Virus record (IMG/VR): IMGVR_UViG_3300030333_002512
Span: 1-64,000 of that record
From: a virus
Strand: one strand, 5' to 3'
DNA length: 64,000 nt
Below are positions 1 to 8,945 of the stretch, one piece after another. Position numbers and translations under genes: made by a program. How positions within the stretch are numbered: the stretch's first letter is position 1; each line of letters begins with the position of its first letter. The notes below the pieces were generated by a model that made no database searches, had not been told where the DNA came from, and worked only from the letters and a program-made list of their open reading frames with translations.

Positions 1-872
1 CTACCAACGTAATAGTTAGCATCGGCAATATCTGATTTCTCGTATGTCACTTCCAAAGCGAAGGAAGGCAGTGTGTCACCATTTGCCTCTTGAAAATTGT
101 ATGTCCAATATCCAGTATTGGATTCTGTTACCTGTTGCCTAGTATCATCCCATACGCTTGAACCATAAGTATCTGTTTTGTCTTGTGGTGGATATTCCTT
201 ACCACCTAGAATTCTAAGGATTTTATCATTAGTCAAATCCACGGCATAGCCATTTCCTGACGGCACTGCTCCAGCCGAGGCTAATGTGTGATTAGTATTT
301 GCTAGTGTGTAGTTGCCCAAGGCATAGTATAACCAAGACCCGTTGTTTACGGAGAAGTCTATTGAACCACCACTTACGGTTTCTGCTGCCTTGAATTGAT
401 ACTCTACATTCCTAGTTGCGGAACCTGCTAGATTCACTTGCTTGACTTCAACTTCCACGTTAGGAGGAGTAAGAGTAGTTACCAGTCCTAACCAGTTATC
501 TGCTAATAGAGTAGGCTTACCTGTGATTACAGGAGGTGCAGGACAAGGTGCGCCAAATCCGTAGATTGTGACATCTATTGCGTCTTCAGAGTTAGCCCCG
601 GCCACATCTTCTGCGAAGGTTATTGTGGTAGTGGTATTGCTCTTGATTAGATAGGTTCCTTTCTTAGTCGAGTTACCATCTATCTTAGCCATGCAACCAA
701 CATAGAGATTGGGAACTAAGTGTGTGACCGTGGAATCTGCTACGGTTACTGTCGTTAAATCAGAAGCGGCGATAGTGCAATTTTCCAAGTAAATGTCGCT
801 TTCCGGTATCATCGTTGCCGTTGATAATGCGCCTGTAAATACTTCATTTGCTAGAGTGTTTGTCGTTGCCAT
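1..872 (-). CDS. Probable major tail (tube) protein, 3' end cut by window edge
   Basis: An open frame starts at the ATG at 872 after GTGAGCAG and runs off the left edge, giving about 290 codons. The product begins MATTNTLANEVFTG and is rich in Thr, Ser, Val and Gly with alternating hydrophobic residues, as in all-beta virion proteins. It contains few charged residues and no membrane segment. It lies at the tail side of a head-to-tail gene order, just after a putative tail-completion gene. A major tail tube or sheath subunit is the natural candidate by position and composition. I recognise no family motif, so the function is inferred from context; an alternative is another beta-rich tail or decoration protein. 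Confidence 0.5.
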   Translation of the reverse strand, partial: MATTNTLANEVFTGALSTATMIPESDIYLENCTIAASDLTTVTVADSTVTHLVPNLYVGCMAKIDGNSTKKGTYLIKSNTTTTITFAEDVAGANSEDAIDVTIYGFGAPCPAPPVITGKPTLLADNWLGLVTTLTPPNVEVEVKQVNLAGSATRNVEYQFKAAETVSGGSIDFSVNNGSWLYYALGNYTLANTNHTLASAGAVPSGNGYAVDLTNDKILRILGGKEYPPQDKTDTYGSSVWDDTRQQVTESNTGYWTYNFQEANGDTLPSFALEVTYEKSDIADANYYVG

Positions 873-880
873 CTGCTCAC

Positions 881-1417
881 CTAAACGCTTCGTGCGAACC
901 GCTTCATCTCCACCGACAACTTGTAGCCCAATAAGCGTTTCTTTCGGTCATTGGCTTCGCTTCTACCAGTCAATTTGATTATATCTGCATCTTCCTCCAC
1001 TGTTCCGGAGGAGCCACCACCAACGTAAACCGTTGGCTTGAGAGAATTATTCTCCAATATGTATCGCACTATTCGATATAGGGATTGTAGCCTATCCCTA
1101 GCGGTTGTGTTGTTTGCGAAATCCCTACGAGCCAATACGCGGATATGAATTGTGAATGTGAAATCCTCATTCCTAACAGTATGGTCAATGGTCGGATAAT
1201 TGGTCGAACTGCTTTCCTCATAGATTATCACTATGGCACTATCTGAATCAGCATCAACTCTTCTTCCCTCATTTGGCTCTATTGAGCGAACATCAATTAT
1301 CTTAGGAAGACTGATGCTACTGTGTAGTTTACCTGCGCTATACAAGGTCGAAGCAGCAGAAGCCCAATTGTCACTCAAAAGGCGATTGATGAATGTCACT
1401 TCATCAAGTATTGCCAT
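881..1417 (-). CDS. Putative tail-completion / tail terminator-like protein
   Basis: This 178-aa protein starts MAILDEVTFINRLLSDNW and ends eight bases before the probable tail tube gene. Its N-terminal helix is followed by alternating beta strands, including VDADSDSAIVIIYEES and FTFTIHIRVLARRD, then a helix (RLQSLYRIVRYILEN). Size, alpha-beta pattern and position between a connector-like gene and the tail tube gene fit the neck/tail terminator class of tailed viruses. This rests on gene order and secondary-structure reading, not on a specific motif. It overlaps the upstream 64-aa gene by 14 bases, so translation is probably coupled. Confidence 0.45.
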   Translation of the reverse strand: MAILDEVTFINRLLSDNWASAASTLYSAGKLHSSISLPKIIDVRSIEPNEGRRVDADSDSAIVIIYEESSSTNYPTIDHTVRNEDFTFTIHIRVLARRDFANNTTARDRLQSLYRIVRYILENNSLKPTVYVGGGSSGTVEEDADIIKLTGRSEANDRKKRLLGYKLSVEMKRFARSV

Positions 1418-1598
1418 CTCTAATCATCTCCACTACTTTTCCTAGAAACACCTTTTGGAATGTCAGTAATCCTTGGTTGAATGCCTCATCCTCTGATAAT
1501 GCGAATTCTGCATAGCCTGAATTCAAGAGTATTTCATTTCTCTCGATTTCTCTAGCAATCAATTCATCCTTCAATTTGTTTAGATTCTCAACTGTCAT
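1404..1598 (-). CDS. Small conserved-looking helical protein, unknown
   Basis: This 64-aa reading frame (MTVENLNKLKDELIAREIERN) overlaps the start of the tail-completion gene and follows the connector-like gene by four bases. It is predicted to be mostly helical and charged at the N-terminus with a more hydrophobic C-terminal helix (LLTFQKVFLGKVVEMI). No family is recognised. Its position inside the neck module suggests a small connector or assembly factor, but nothing in the sequence proves this. Confidence 0.5.
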   Translation of the reverse strand: MTVENLNKLKDELIAREIERNEILLNSGYAEFALSEDEAFNQGLLTFQKVFLGKVVEMIRDGNT

Positions 1599-1602
1599 AC
1601 TA

Positions 1603-2709
1603 TCACGTTATGAAATGGACAATGTTCTTCTTGCCTTGAATTATCTTATTGGCCTCTTCAATGAGAATGTCATGCTTATCCTTTAGACTGATATTAGATT
1701 CTGTTTCTGCTATCAGGATAGAGTTATCATCATGCCTTATGATTTCAGCCGCTACCAATTTGGTTGCTGCTTCGTGAATGGGAGCAGGGACTCTTCCATC
1801 CCCTGCAACATAGGTGACTCTAATGGAGTTGTTCTGTAGGTATGGATACTCTTCATGGAAGAAAATCTTACCTTCATCACTAATCATCCAAAAATCATCT
1901 AATCTGCCTTGGTCTTCATGTGCGGTGAATCCGACAACAGAACCAACTGCGGCATTGCTATTATCAGTATCAACCGAAGTTATCGTGCAACTAGAGCCAT
2001 CGGTTCCTAGAAGCAATGAGGATATTACCACAGTCTTGCCATCTTCACTGTCTGTAGTAGCATAGAAGAAATCAGATATATTCACATTGGCATTGCCATT
2101 TGCAGTGACGGATTTAGCAGCAGTTTCCCCTGTAAACTTGGCAGTCTTAGTAGGGAACACTTCGTTTATTGCATCCACTAACTGGCTTGCTGTTGTCTTA
2201 GGCCCAAAGGTATCATAGAAATGTGTCCCTTCCACTAAGTCAAATGTGTATGTCCCTGCGGTTAATCTGATTCTCCAACTGACGCTACTACCAGTAGCCG
2301 AATCAGGTAGGGTAATCTTAGCAGTAGCAGAAGCCAAATCGGTGTAGGAATCTCCTTGCCACACTTCTAGTCTGACAACCTTCTGAACCTTTGGATATGA
2401 CAACTGGACAAACCCAACGTAGTCCTTCCAGACCTTAACAGGATAGAGACTCTTAGCCATGGCATCAAATGAGTGAAACTCATCCTTGTGAATAATAGGC
2501 CTGTAGGTTTGCTTAATGGAATCATCAATTTTCTCCTCAGCCCTCTTTATCAATTTTCCAACTTCTACTAGGTTAGGAGTAGTAGAAGCCGTGAAGTTTC
2601 CGATTTGCAATAGATTAGAGATGTCTTCTGCGCGAGTATAATGGCCATTACCTGATGCGTAATTCACATTTATCGTAGTGAAATCACTAGGGGAACTTAC
2701 CTTGCCCAT
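1603..2709 (-). CDS. Putative head-tail connector / neck protein
   Basis: The 368-aa product has an N-terminal helical part (AEDISNLLQIG, then LVEVGKLIKRAEEKIDDSIKQTY) resembling the helical start of head-completion adaptors. A long beta-rich middle (residues about 95-290) is rich in Thr, Ser and Asp. A C-terminal helical tail (PIHEAATKLVAAEIIRHDD) looks like the gp6/gp15-type adaptor helices. The stop overlaps nothing downstream, but the start ATG abuts the stop of the 899-aa gene (2709). Gene order capsid, then this, then tail terminator and tail tube supports a neck role. The beta-rich middle is larger than in minimal adaptors and may be an insertion domain. Confidence 0.45.
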   Translation of the reverse strand: MGKVSSPSDFTTINVNYASGNGHYTRAEDISNLLQIGNFTASTTPNLVEVGKLIKRAEEKIDDSIKQTYRPIIHKDEFHSFDAMAKSLYPVKVWKDYVGFVQLSYPKVQKVVRLEVWQGDSYTDLASATAKITLPDSATGSSVSWRIRLTAGTYTFDLVEGTHFYDTFGPKTTASQLVDAINEVFPTKTAKFTGETAAKSVTANGNANVNISDFFYATTDSEDGKTVVISSLLLGTDGSSCTITSVDTDNSNAAVGSVVGFTAHEDQGRLDDFWMISDEGKIFFHEEYPYLQNNSIRVTYVAGDGRVPAPIHEAATKLVAAEIIRHDDNSILIAETESNISLKDKHDILIEEANKIIQGKKNIVHFIT

Positions 2710-5408
2710 CAGACCACACCCTCAACTATTTGTTTCAAATCCACATACTCCTCATAAACTGCAATTAAATCCATGGCATCTTGTCTTGCTTCATCTCTAT
2801 CTCGGTTGCCATATGCTTGCAACCTTCCATATTCATCTTTAACCTTCTTGTCTTCTTTACCGGGAATCTTTACAAGTTTCGTTTTGCCTGTGGGTATCCT
2901 TTCATCACCAAATCGAGTTCCTTCTCTATATGGATTTGACCCACCTTTTGCACTGCTCCTCCAAGGTTCAGAACGTATTGCTCTTGTGTCTATTTTCATC
3001 TTTTCTTTGATACCTGTAGAAGCAATCCAAATGAAAGGAATATCCAATGATTTACCCTTCTCTCCTAGTTCTGTTTCTGCTTCAGTGGCAATGTGTCTCC
3101 AACCGCCTTTTTCAGTAGTCATTAGCCAATCTTCAATCCACTCGGCTACTCCTTCTCTACCTTCATTTGTTTCTTCATACATTAAGTGATAATTAACCGA
3201 GCCTTTGTCAAGTGGTTTGATTTCCTTTACCTTCTTTTTTGTTGGCTTCTTCTTACCTTTTTCTTGGATTTCTATTTCCTTTGGTTTGGTGTCCTTACTT
3301 AGAGCATCCTCAAGTTTGTTTAGTCCACCAATAATCAAAGTTGAAATTCTTCTCAAATTCTTTCTGTATTTTTCAACTTCTGCTGGATTAGTTGGTAAAT
3401 CCCCTTTGATGTTCAAATATCTAGAGACACTTCGAACGGCTTCGAATTCATCACCTTCTTTGGTAGGTGCTAATTTTCTTCTAACATTCCCACCATAATC
3501 CATTTCTCCCCTATGCATGGCCTTTACACCTAATGACTTTCCATATTGTTTGGTGTTCTCATCATACTCAAACCAAATAGGTTCACCATTGGGGTCGGTG
3601 ACATATTTTGGGGCTGCGGAGTATCCTCCTTCTTGCACTTTGTTCAAGTCATCTTGTAGTTTGCTTCGTAGAACATCTATCTTCCCCAATGTGTCTCGTA
3701 TCTGCATTCTTGGTCTTCTCTCATCAGGTAATTTAGTGAATTCACCTGTATTAACAACGATGTCAAACTTACCAATTCCACTACCAAATAGAGAACCTAA
3801 CATTTTATCGAAGAAATCTTCTTCTTCTAATCCCTCAGTCAGTTCTTCTATGGTGATTTTAGCATTCTTAATGTCTTCAAATGCATCGAATACTCTTGTT
3901 GCATGTCTAATTAATTTATCTCTGTCTTTTTCAAAGTCTGTTTTTTTCTTTGGATTTTTCGAGGGTTCAAAGGGTTGTTCCCCCCAATTCTTATCTGACA
4001 TTAGAAACCTACTAAAATCCTCAAGACTCTCTAAATGCTTAGTATAGGCTCGTAGTTCAATTTCAACCATACCAACCTCAATTAGATTATTCTGTGGTTT
4101 CAATGCTCCTTTTACTTCTTCTTTCAATCTAGTCTTTTTATTGTCATCTAATTGATTCTCAACCATTCTAGACAGATATTTCTGACTGAAATTCTCCTCT
4201 AAGAAATCGTTCAATCCATCATAAAAGTCTTCTACACTTGAAAACATCTTCTTCTTGGAATTGTAGTCTTGAATATAGAAACGGTTATTTTGAGTTTTTC
4301 CTATAATCACTAATGCATCTTCAATCGCACTCTTGTTTTTCGAATCCTTGGGAATATTTGCTGCCTTTCTTAGCATCTTTTCTACATCTTCCTTGAACCA
4401 ATTAGGGTCTAGGTGATTTGCAAGCATTGTATATGTCACATTATCAGGTTTGATGTTTCTTCTCTTTCTTGCTACAGCATTTCTTTCATCATCCTCGTCA
4501 ACGTCTTCTTGGCTATAGAACCACTTTCTAGCCTCTTCTTCCATCTTTTGTTTTTTACCGCTTCTGAGTTCTGCTGCTACAGCATCTTCATGTTCTTTTG
4601 ATGAGTCTTTTGTCTCACCCGTATCATCTTCACTTGTATCTCGAACCCCAAAGTAAAATTCTTCAGGGTCATTGAAATCACCAAAACCATTCTTGATGAA
4701 TAGTTTTCTGAAATATTCTCTTGTGTCAATGCGAATGGTTCTACCTTTGTATGTAGATGTGTCATTAACGTCAATTGATATGTAGTCCTTTAGTAAATTC
4801 TCAACTATTATTGCATATCCTTTATCGAAGGCATCCATGAAGTCAGAACTTCTGGATGAGTATAGTTTTGCCTTCTCCGGCTCACTTTGTCTAGCCCTAC
4901 TACTTTCTCCTGTTGATGTAGCCTTCCCTGTTCCTTTTTCATATCTGTATCCAAGAAGATTGTGTCTGATATTTTGAGAAGCCAATTTTACAAAACTAAT
5001 CCTATCCTTTTGCATTTCTCTTCTCAGACTATTACTGAAGAACCTGTTTTTTCCCTTTCCACCTTTCTTGAGGAACCCCTGTTGCTCTAACGCGGGAAGT
5101 ATTTTCATGATAGGAGTCTTTTCTAGAGTCTTCAAATAATGTATTAAATGGTCTTCAAATTCATCCTCATTTCTAATTCCATCATCAGCATCCAATTGAA
5201 TGAAAGTATTCATTATGCGTTCTGCATTCTTCATTTTATTTGTTGGATTCTGAACTACACTATGAAATGGATATGCGCAAAAATACCTGAAGAAAACTTG
5301 GTTGGAAAATAAATTGTCAAAGTTTCTTCTCAAATCAGCGTCTTCTAGAGTTGGTGCATATTCTAGTTGTTCTAAGCCCTTGATATCTCTAGTAATCGTT
5401 ATGGGCAT
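2709..5408 (-). CDS. Very large charged virion-module protein, unknown
   Basis: The 899-aa protein begins MPITITRDIKGLEQLEY. It is strongly charged, with many Lys/Glu-rich helices (for example EEEARKWFYSQEDVDEDDERN and KPKEIEIQEKGKKKPTKKK) and few long hydrophobic stretches. No transmembrane segment, catalytic motif or known domain is recognised. The C-terminal third has a more globular look with Trp-rich segments (EWIEDWLMTTEKGGWRHI). It sits between a 228-aa glutamine/asparagine-rich protein and the connector-like gene in the late operon. Possibilities are an internal virion protein, an ejected protein or a neck/tail structural protein. It is one of four unusually large unknown proteins in this operon. 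Confidence 0.6.
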   Translation of the reverse strand: MPITITRDIKGLEQLEYAPTLEDADLRRNFDNLFSNQVFFRYFCAYPFHSVVQNPTNKMKNAERIMNTFIQLDADDGIRNEDEFEDHLIHYLKTLEKTPIMKILPALEQQGFLKKGGKGKNRFFSNSLRREMQKDRISFVKLASQNIRHNLLGYRYEKGTGKATSTGESSRARQSEPEKAKLYSSRSSDFMDAFDKGYAIIVENLLKDYISIDVNDTSTYKGRTIRIDTREYFRKLFIKNGFGDFNDPEEFYFGVRDTSEDDTGETKDSSKEHEDAVAAELRSGKKQKMEEEARKWFYSQEDVDEDDERNAVARKRRNIKPDNVTYTMLANHLDPNWFKEDVEKMLRKAANIPKDSKNKSAIEDALVIIGKTQNNRFYIQDYNSKKKMFSSVEDFYDGLNDFLEENFSQKYLSRMVENQLDDNKKTRLKEEVKGALKPQNNLIEVGMVEIELRAYTKHLESLEDFSRFLMSDKNWGEQPFEPSKNPKKKTDFEKDRDKLIRHATRVFDAFEDIKNAKITIEELTEGLEEEDFFDKMLGSLFGSGIGKFDIVVNTGEFTKLPDERRPRMQIRDTLGKIDVLRSKLQDDLNKVQEGGYSAAPKYVTDPNGEPIWFEYDENTKQYGKSLGVKAMHRGEMDYGGNVRRKLAPTKEGDEFEAVRSVSRYLNIKGDLPTNPAEVEKYRKNLRRISTLIIGGLNKLEDALSKDTKPKEIEIQEKGKKKPTKKKVKEIKPLDKGSVNYHLMYEETNEGREGVAEWIEDWLMTTEKGGWRHIATEAETELGEKGKSLDIPFIWIASTGIKEKMKIDTRAIRSEPWRSSAKGGSNPYREGTRFGDERIPTGKTKLVKIPGKEDKKVKDEYGRLQAYGNRDRDEARQDAMDLIAVYEEYVDLKQIVEGVV

Positions 5409-5423
5409 CCATCAACCCCCCTC

Positions 5424-6110
5424 CTAAGCAAGCCATTTAGCCCAAGCAACTCCCTTGGATATTGCTTGTCCTAATCCCAAACCACTTGATGGAGGTGTGT
5501 ATGTAGGCTGACCCGTCATTGGGTCAATCCAGTATGGATTATTCATATTATCATAACCTGAAGGGGGTATTGGATAACCCGACTGGTTGTTCATTGCCAT
5601 CATTTGTGTATTCATTTGGTTGTTCATACCTACTGCTGCATTGCTGCCTTGTATCTGTGATGGGTCTAGTCCACCCGCGTTAGCAACCTGTGGAGCCTGT
5701 GCAGCAGGTGCTTGGAACCCTTGTGCCTCAAGATACTGTTGTTTAGCCATTCTCCTTTGCATGATTACTTCACTGTTTATTGCAGAAGCAAGTAGATTCT
5801 GTAGGTCTAGTTGAATGTTCTCAGCAGTTATGGTAGCATATTCTGCCAAAGCATCAGAAGATACTTCCATATCCCCATTAGTATTGGTCACGAATTTCAT
5901 CTTAGGCAACATTTGTCCCAATACCTTTTGCGTGACATCTTCCATTAATTGTGCCAAAGCCGCTAGGAAAGTCTCACCATGATATTGAAAGAAGTCCTCT
6001 ACATGGTTTTCTTGTAGCGTCAGCAGGTTGTTTATTGCCTTAAACTGGCCTTGCTGATGCTGGTTCATCTGATTCATTAAAGTTGTATTGCTAGTTCCGA
6101 AAAGTCCCAT
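5424..6110 (-). CDS. Q/N-rich structural-module protein, unknown
   Basis: A 228-aa protein. The first 120 residues are helical (FKAINNLLTLQENHVEDFFQYHG and TFLAALAQLMEDVTQKVLGQML). They are followed by a low-complexity tail rich in Gln, Asn, Met, Pro and Gly (about residues 125-205), and a short hydrophobic C-terminus (GLGLGQAISKGVAWAKWLA). The start overlaps the upstream stop (TAATG), so translation is coupled. No family recognised. The helical N-terminus with a flexible tail suggests an oligomeric virion or assembly component, but this is inference. Confidence 0.5.
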   Translation of the reverse strand: MGLFGTSNTTLMNQMNQHQQGQFKAINNLLTLQENHVEDFFQYHGETFLAALAQLMEDVTQKVLGQMLPKMKFVTNTNGDMEVSSDALAEYATITAENIQLDLQNLLASAINSEVIMQRRMAKQQYLEAQGFQAPAAQAPQVANAGGLDPSQIQGSNAAVGMNNQMNTQMMAMNNQSGYPIPPSGYDNMNNPYWIDPMTGQPTYTPPSSGLGLGQAISKGVAWAKWLA

Positions 6111-6799
6111 TATGATTCCTCCGTTTCCGTAGTCGCATCTGCGTCTACATCTGTGACGACAACGCCTTCAGTCAATAATGCTTTCATTCTAGAACTATTT
6201 GCTTCGCTTTCAATTAGAAGTCTAAATAGTTCTTCTTCCTTACTTATCTCACTCATTTGTGGTGGTTTGATTGTCCATCCTAGAGCAGACAAAGATTGAA
6301 TGTCACCTTGTTTCAGAGTAGTCAATGGTGCAGAACTTACTAGGTTTACAGGATTCAAACTCTTAGCAGAAGGGATATACGCACTGAATGACAGACCATG
6401 TTCCTCTGCTAGTATCTGTTGCTCTAACATCTCATACTGTCTGTGTATAGCAGCATGTTTCTCACAGTAGGTTCCTCTCATTGGATATCCCTTGCGAACC
6501 TTGTGAAGTGGTAATGGTGGTCGCATAGCATCATTGCCATCCCAAATCTTGTGAGTTCCACAAACTACACATCTATCCTTGATGTTATACTTGAATTTGT
6601 ATGGGAACTTTAGGAAAGTTTTCATCTCCGGTTTGAGTATCTGTATTATCTCTTTCAATTGTTTCTTTGGCTTTATGTTTTTGAATTCATAAGCCATAAT
6701 TGCTCCGGCGGCTCTAGCCGAATCCATTCTATTGAGAAACGGGTTTGTGCCGTTAGCGTTCATTTCTATCAAGTTCGAAGGCTGATATTGCATTGACAT
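6110..6799 (-). CDS. Zinc-binding structural-module protein, unknown
   Basis: This 229-aa protein contains one probable zinc site: CVVCGTHKIW (about residue 78) paired with YCEKHAAIH (about residue 111). Basic residues surround it, including a KPKKQLKEIIQILKPEMK stretch just before it. The C-terminus is acidic (VVTDVDADATTETEES). The arrangement C-x2-C...C-x2-H is typical of small treble-clef or ribbon folds that bind nucleic acid or protein. It lies between the GTPase gene and the Q/N-rich protein in the late operon. No named family is recognised. Confidence 0.5.
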   Translation of the reverse strand: MSMQYQPSNLIEMNANGTNPFLNRMDSARAAGAIMAYEFKNIKPKKQLKEIIQILKPEMKTFLKFPYKFKYNIKDRCVVCGTHKIWDGNDAMRPPLPLHKVRKGYPMRGTYCEKHAAIHRQYEMLEQQILAEEHGLSFSAYIPSAKSLNPVNLVSSAPLTTLKQGDIQSLSALGWTIKPPQMSEISKEEELFRLLIESEANSSRMKALLTEGVVVTDVDADATTETEES

Positions 6800-6815
6800 C
6801 TAATTTACTCCTCGG

Positions 6816-7487
6816 TTAGTAGTCCTTTATCATTGTTAGGATTCCCCTATATACCATTTCCGAATCAGATTTGGCACTTACTATGTATTTGAAACACGGA
6901 ATTCCCTTATCATTCAATTTCTGCATTCCATTTCTAAATGATTCAAAAATAGGATGTTTTTCTATTGGCCCATCGTGTTCATATTTATCCTTCCATAAAT
7001 CATATTTGTTTGCCCAAATACCTACAGCAATGGGGAAATCATGGTCACGCTTCTTTTTCTTTTTGTTTCCTATATGCCAATGTGGGGCGCAAATTGAATC
7101 CACTAGAAAAGTCCAACACAATTGTTGTTCGATATCATAGTGCTTATCCATGTGTCTGTCGTCAATCATGAAAATAACATACTTCACATGACGGCTTCTC
7201 ATGTCCTCTAACCATTCTTGCCAATATATCGTTTCCCCACCAATATCAGCAGTCTTGACAGTATGTGCATCACCATCTAGTTTGACGTATTTCCTAGTGG
7301 CCCTATGTCTCCCTTCCGTTCTATTGAGAATAGTCGGGACTTCTCCTCTTGTTCGCAATTGGTGATGTAATGTCGTCTTACCAACCTTACTAGCACCATA
7401 TACACCGAAGTTAATTGCATGGAGCCTTTGGTATAGTTTGTTTAGGCCTTCGACAATTAGTATGGCGAACCCCGCCATAACTGACAT
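6816..7487 (-). CDS. Ras/Arf-like small GTPase
   Basis: The 223-aa product carries the full set of small-GTPase motifs. The P-loop GASKVGKT is at residues 31-38, G3 is DIGGE at 81-85, G4 is NKYD at 160-163 and G5 is SAK at 204-206. A hydrophobic N-terminus (MAGFAILIVEGLNKLY) precedes the P-loop and could anchor or pack the protein. The G3 motif reads DIGG rather than DTAG, which is seen in Arf/Rag/MglA-like branches. A Lys-rich loop (NKKKKKRDHD) lies before G4. It is encoded directly upstream of two small membrane-protein genes (the downstream gene order is zinc protein, then the neck genes), so GTP-dependent action at the membrane or during head assembly is possible. Nucleotide binding is a strong prediction; its role is unknown. 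Confidence 0.75.
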   Translation of the reverse strand: MSVMAGFAILIVEGLNKLYQRLHAINFGVYGASKVGKTTLHHQLRTRGEVPTILNRTEGRHRATRKYVKLDGDAHTVKTADIGGETIYWQEWLEDMRSRHVKYVIFMIDDRHMDKHYDIEQQLCWTFLVDSICAPHWHIGNKKKKKRDHDFPIAVGIWANKYDLWKDKYEHDGPIEKHPIFESFRNGMQKLNDKGIPCFKYIVSAKSDSEMVYRGILTMIKDY

Positions 7488-7491
7488 TCAA

Positions 7492-7716
7492 TCACCACAA
7501 ATGATGCCAAAAGTCCACTAAGCCATTCCATGCCCATGCAAGGGTGTTTATTCCCATTATTGCCATTGCTTGTCCTACAATGAAACTACACAAACATGCG
7601 GCGGCTCCCCACAAGTAGAATCTAGTTCGTAGAAACCAAATATCAGCAGAATGCGCTCTTTGTAAGTCGTATGCGAGAGTGGATTCATCCATTCCAAATA
7701 GGATTTCTCCAACCAA
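7492..7716 (-). CDS. Small membrane protein
   Basis: A frame of up to 74 aa with one clear and one probable hydrophobic segment: LWGAAACLCSFIVGQAMAIMGI, then INTLAWAWNGLVDFWHHLW. The first codon at 7716 is TTG; the internal ATG at 7692 (MDESTLAYDLQRAH) may be the true start. It ends four bases before the GTPase gene. The pairing of two small membrane proteins with a GTPase in a capsid operon is unusual. The role could be envelope or cell-membrane association, lysis, or a partner of the GTPase; the sequence does not decide. Confidence 0.5.
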   Translation of the reverse strand: MVGEILFGMDESTLAYDLQRAHSADIWFLRTRFYLWGAAACLCSFIVGQAMAIMGINTLAWAWNGLVDFWHHLW

Positions 7717-7724
7717 TCTAACAC

Positions 7725-8162
7725 CTACTGATTATCTATAGGCGTTAAGAAAGTGGGACTCACTAGTTGTTGTTCCTCACCTACAACTGGTGGGGTAAAC
7801 GTTGGGAGGTTAGAGTCTCCGTAAACAGGTGGTGTTGGAATATTGAAATTCTGATTGAATTGTCTCATGGAATCCCTAACCCTCTTTCGGTTCTCTTCTT
7901 CTCTAGCCTTTCTACTCCAATAGGAATCTATTCTCCTTTGTAGTAGCCACTCCTCAATGTAGTCATTCATGAACAAGTCGAAGAATGCCTTGAGACACAT
8001 TATGCCCCCGACAGTTAGAATCCCAAAGAGAATGGCGTGTTCAATTGCACCATATGGGAAAGTAATTCCGTATTGTGAATACCAAAATATGTTAGAACCA
8101 CTTACTGCTCCAACGAAAAGGATAGTCATTACTAGCCTTGTATCTGTGTCAATGCTTGGCAT
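7725..8162 (-). CDS. Membrane protein with cytoplasmic charged tail
   Basis: I place the start at the ATG at 8162, which overlaps the upstream stop (TGATG) and follows GGAG; in-frame GTG codons lie just upstream. The 145-aa product has hydrophobic segments at about residues 10-30 (LVMTILFVGAVSGSNIFW) and 38-62 (AIEHAILFGILTVGGIMCL, then AFFDLFM). These are followed by a charged helix (RKAREEENRKRVRDSM) and a proline-rich end. It is probably a two-pass inner-membrane protein. It precedes the other membrane protein and the GTPase. No family is recognised. Confidence 0.55.
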   Translation of the reverse strand: MPSIDTDTRLVMTILFVGAVSGSNIFWYSQYGITFPYGAIEHAILFGILTVGGIMCLKAFFDLFMNDYIEEWLLQRRIDSYWSRKAREEENRKRVRDSMRQFNQNFNIPTPPVYGDSNLPTFTPPVVGEEQQLVSPTFLTPIDNQ

Positions 8163-8443
8163 CACACCCACTCCAAGGAATAAGTTCCGGTTCCAGTGAC
8201 ATCAACATATAGACCCTCAGCACATATGCGACCATGCATATCATACTCTAGAGAGCCATTGGATGCTAGAACCATTCTAGCAATTTCCACTTTACCAGAA
8301 GTAGTTGCAGTTCCGGAATCCCATACTTGAACCGTAAAGGTGGAACCAGATGCATTTGTTGCGTGAATGCTTTTTAGGGCGCATCTTCCAACATATGCAA
8401 CTGCATCAGTTGATTTGACTCCACTCCCTACACAGTTTGCCAT
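8162..8443 (-). CDS. Small all-beta protein, possible capsid decoration or fibre protein
   Basis: This 93-aa protein is dominated by short beta strands with Ser, Thr and Gly turns: ALKSIHATNASGSTFTVQVW, then KVEIARMVLASNGSLEY, ending GTYSLEWV. The pattern resembles small jelly-roll or Ig-like virion proteins. It lies one base from the SAP-domain gene and overlaps the start of the next membrane protein gene. No signal peptide or membrane segment. A decoration or minor capsid role is plausible from its place next to the capsid gene; no specific family is identified. Confidence 0.45.
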   Translation of the reverse strand: MANCVGSGVKSTDAVAYVGRCALKSIHATNASGSTFTVQVWDSGTATTSGKVEIARMVLASNGSLEYDMHGRICAEGLYVDVTGTGTYSLEWV

Positions 8444-8926
8444 CTAAAGGCCACCCTTCCCTTCTGATAGCCTCTTGATGAGGTCTGCTTTTTTACCTTC
8501 CGTAGAACTTTTTCTTTCCTCTAGAAGTTTCTTGAGTTCCTTAACGGTCAAATCTTCTAGTTTAGGGGGGAGAGGCTCTAGTTCAGGCTCAACTACTTCT
8601 TCTTTAGGTTCAGGAGCCTTCACTTCCTTTGCTGCCTTTTTCTCCGCCTTTTTCTTTGCGGCTTTATCCTTATCTCGGAAAAGCCCACGGTCTAATGAAA
8701 GACCTTCGGGGAGCCTCAGAATCTTAGCATACTTATGCTGCTTGTCCGGACTCAAATCCTTCATGTCACGGCGGTCTTTATCAGTCCACTCGATTACGAC
8801 TCCCGAATCACCCACTAGTCTCCTAGCATATCTAAACGGGATTTCCGTGAAATGCGTTGTTATTTCGTATCTCCCATGCAAGATAACGGGTTCACTTTTC
8901 ATTCTTCTCAATCTTACCTTTGCCAT
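8444..8926 (-). CDS. SAP-domain protein of the capsid module
   Basis: The 160-aa product has a compact N-terminal part (MAKVRLRRMKSEPVILHG), a Lys/Ala/Glu-rich linker and a clear C-terminal SAP-like helix-extended loop-helix. The signature reads LEDLTVKELKKLLEER followed by GKKADLIKRL (residues about 118-156). SAP motifs bind DNA. In tailed viruses a SAP or HeH segment often ends small head proteins that touch packaged DNA or the neck. It follows the capsid genes after a GC-rich hairpin. The SAP call is strong; the exact structural role is inferred. Confidence 0.6.
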   Translation of the reverse strand: MAKVRLRRMKSEPVILHGRYEITTHFTEIPFRYARRLVGDSGVVIEWTDKDRRDMKDLSPDKQHKYAKILRLPEGLSLDRGLFRDKDKAAKKKAEKKAAKEVKAPEPKEEVVEPELEPLPPKLEDLTVKELKKLLEERKSSTEGKKADLIKRLSEGKGGL

Positions 8927-8945
8927 TCTTCATACCTCACGGTTT

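Noticed and set aside
2773-4047. Long open frames on the strand opposite the 899-aa gene (and similar ones opposite most large genes)
   Set aside because: They are antisense frames with Ser/Leu/Phe-rich composition produced by the codon use of the real genes, and lack coherent start contexts and features.
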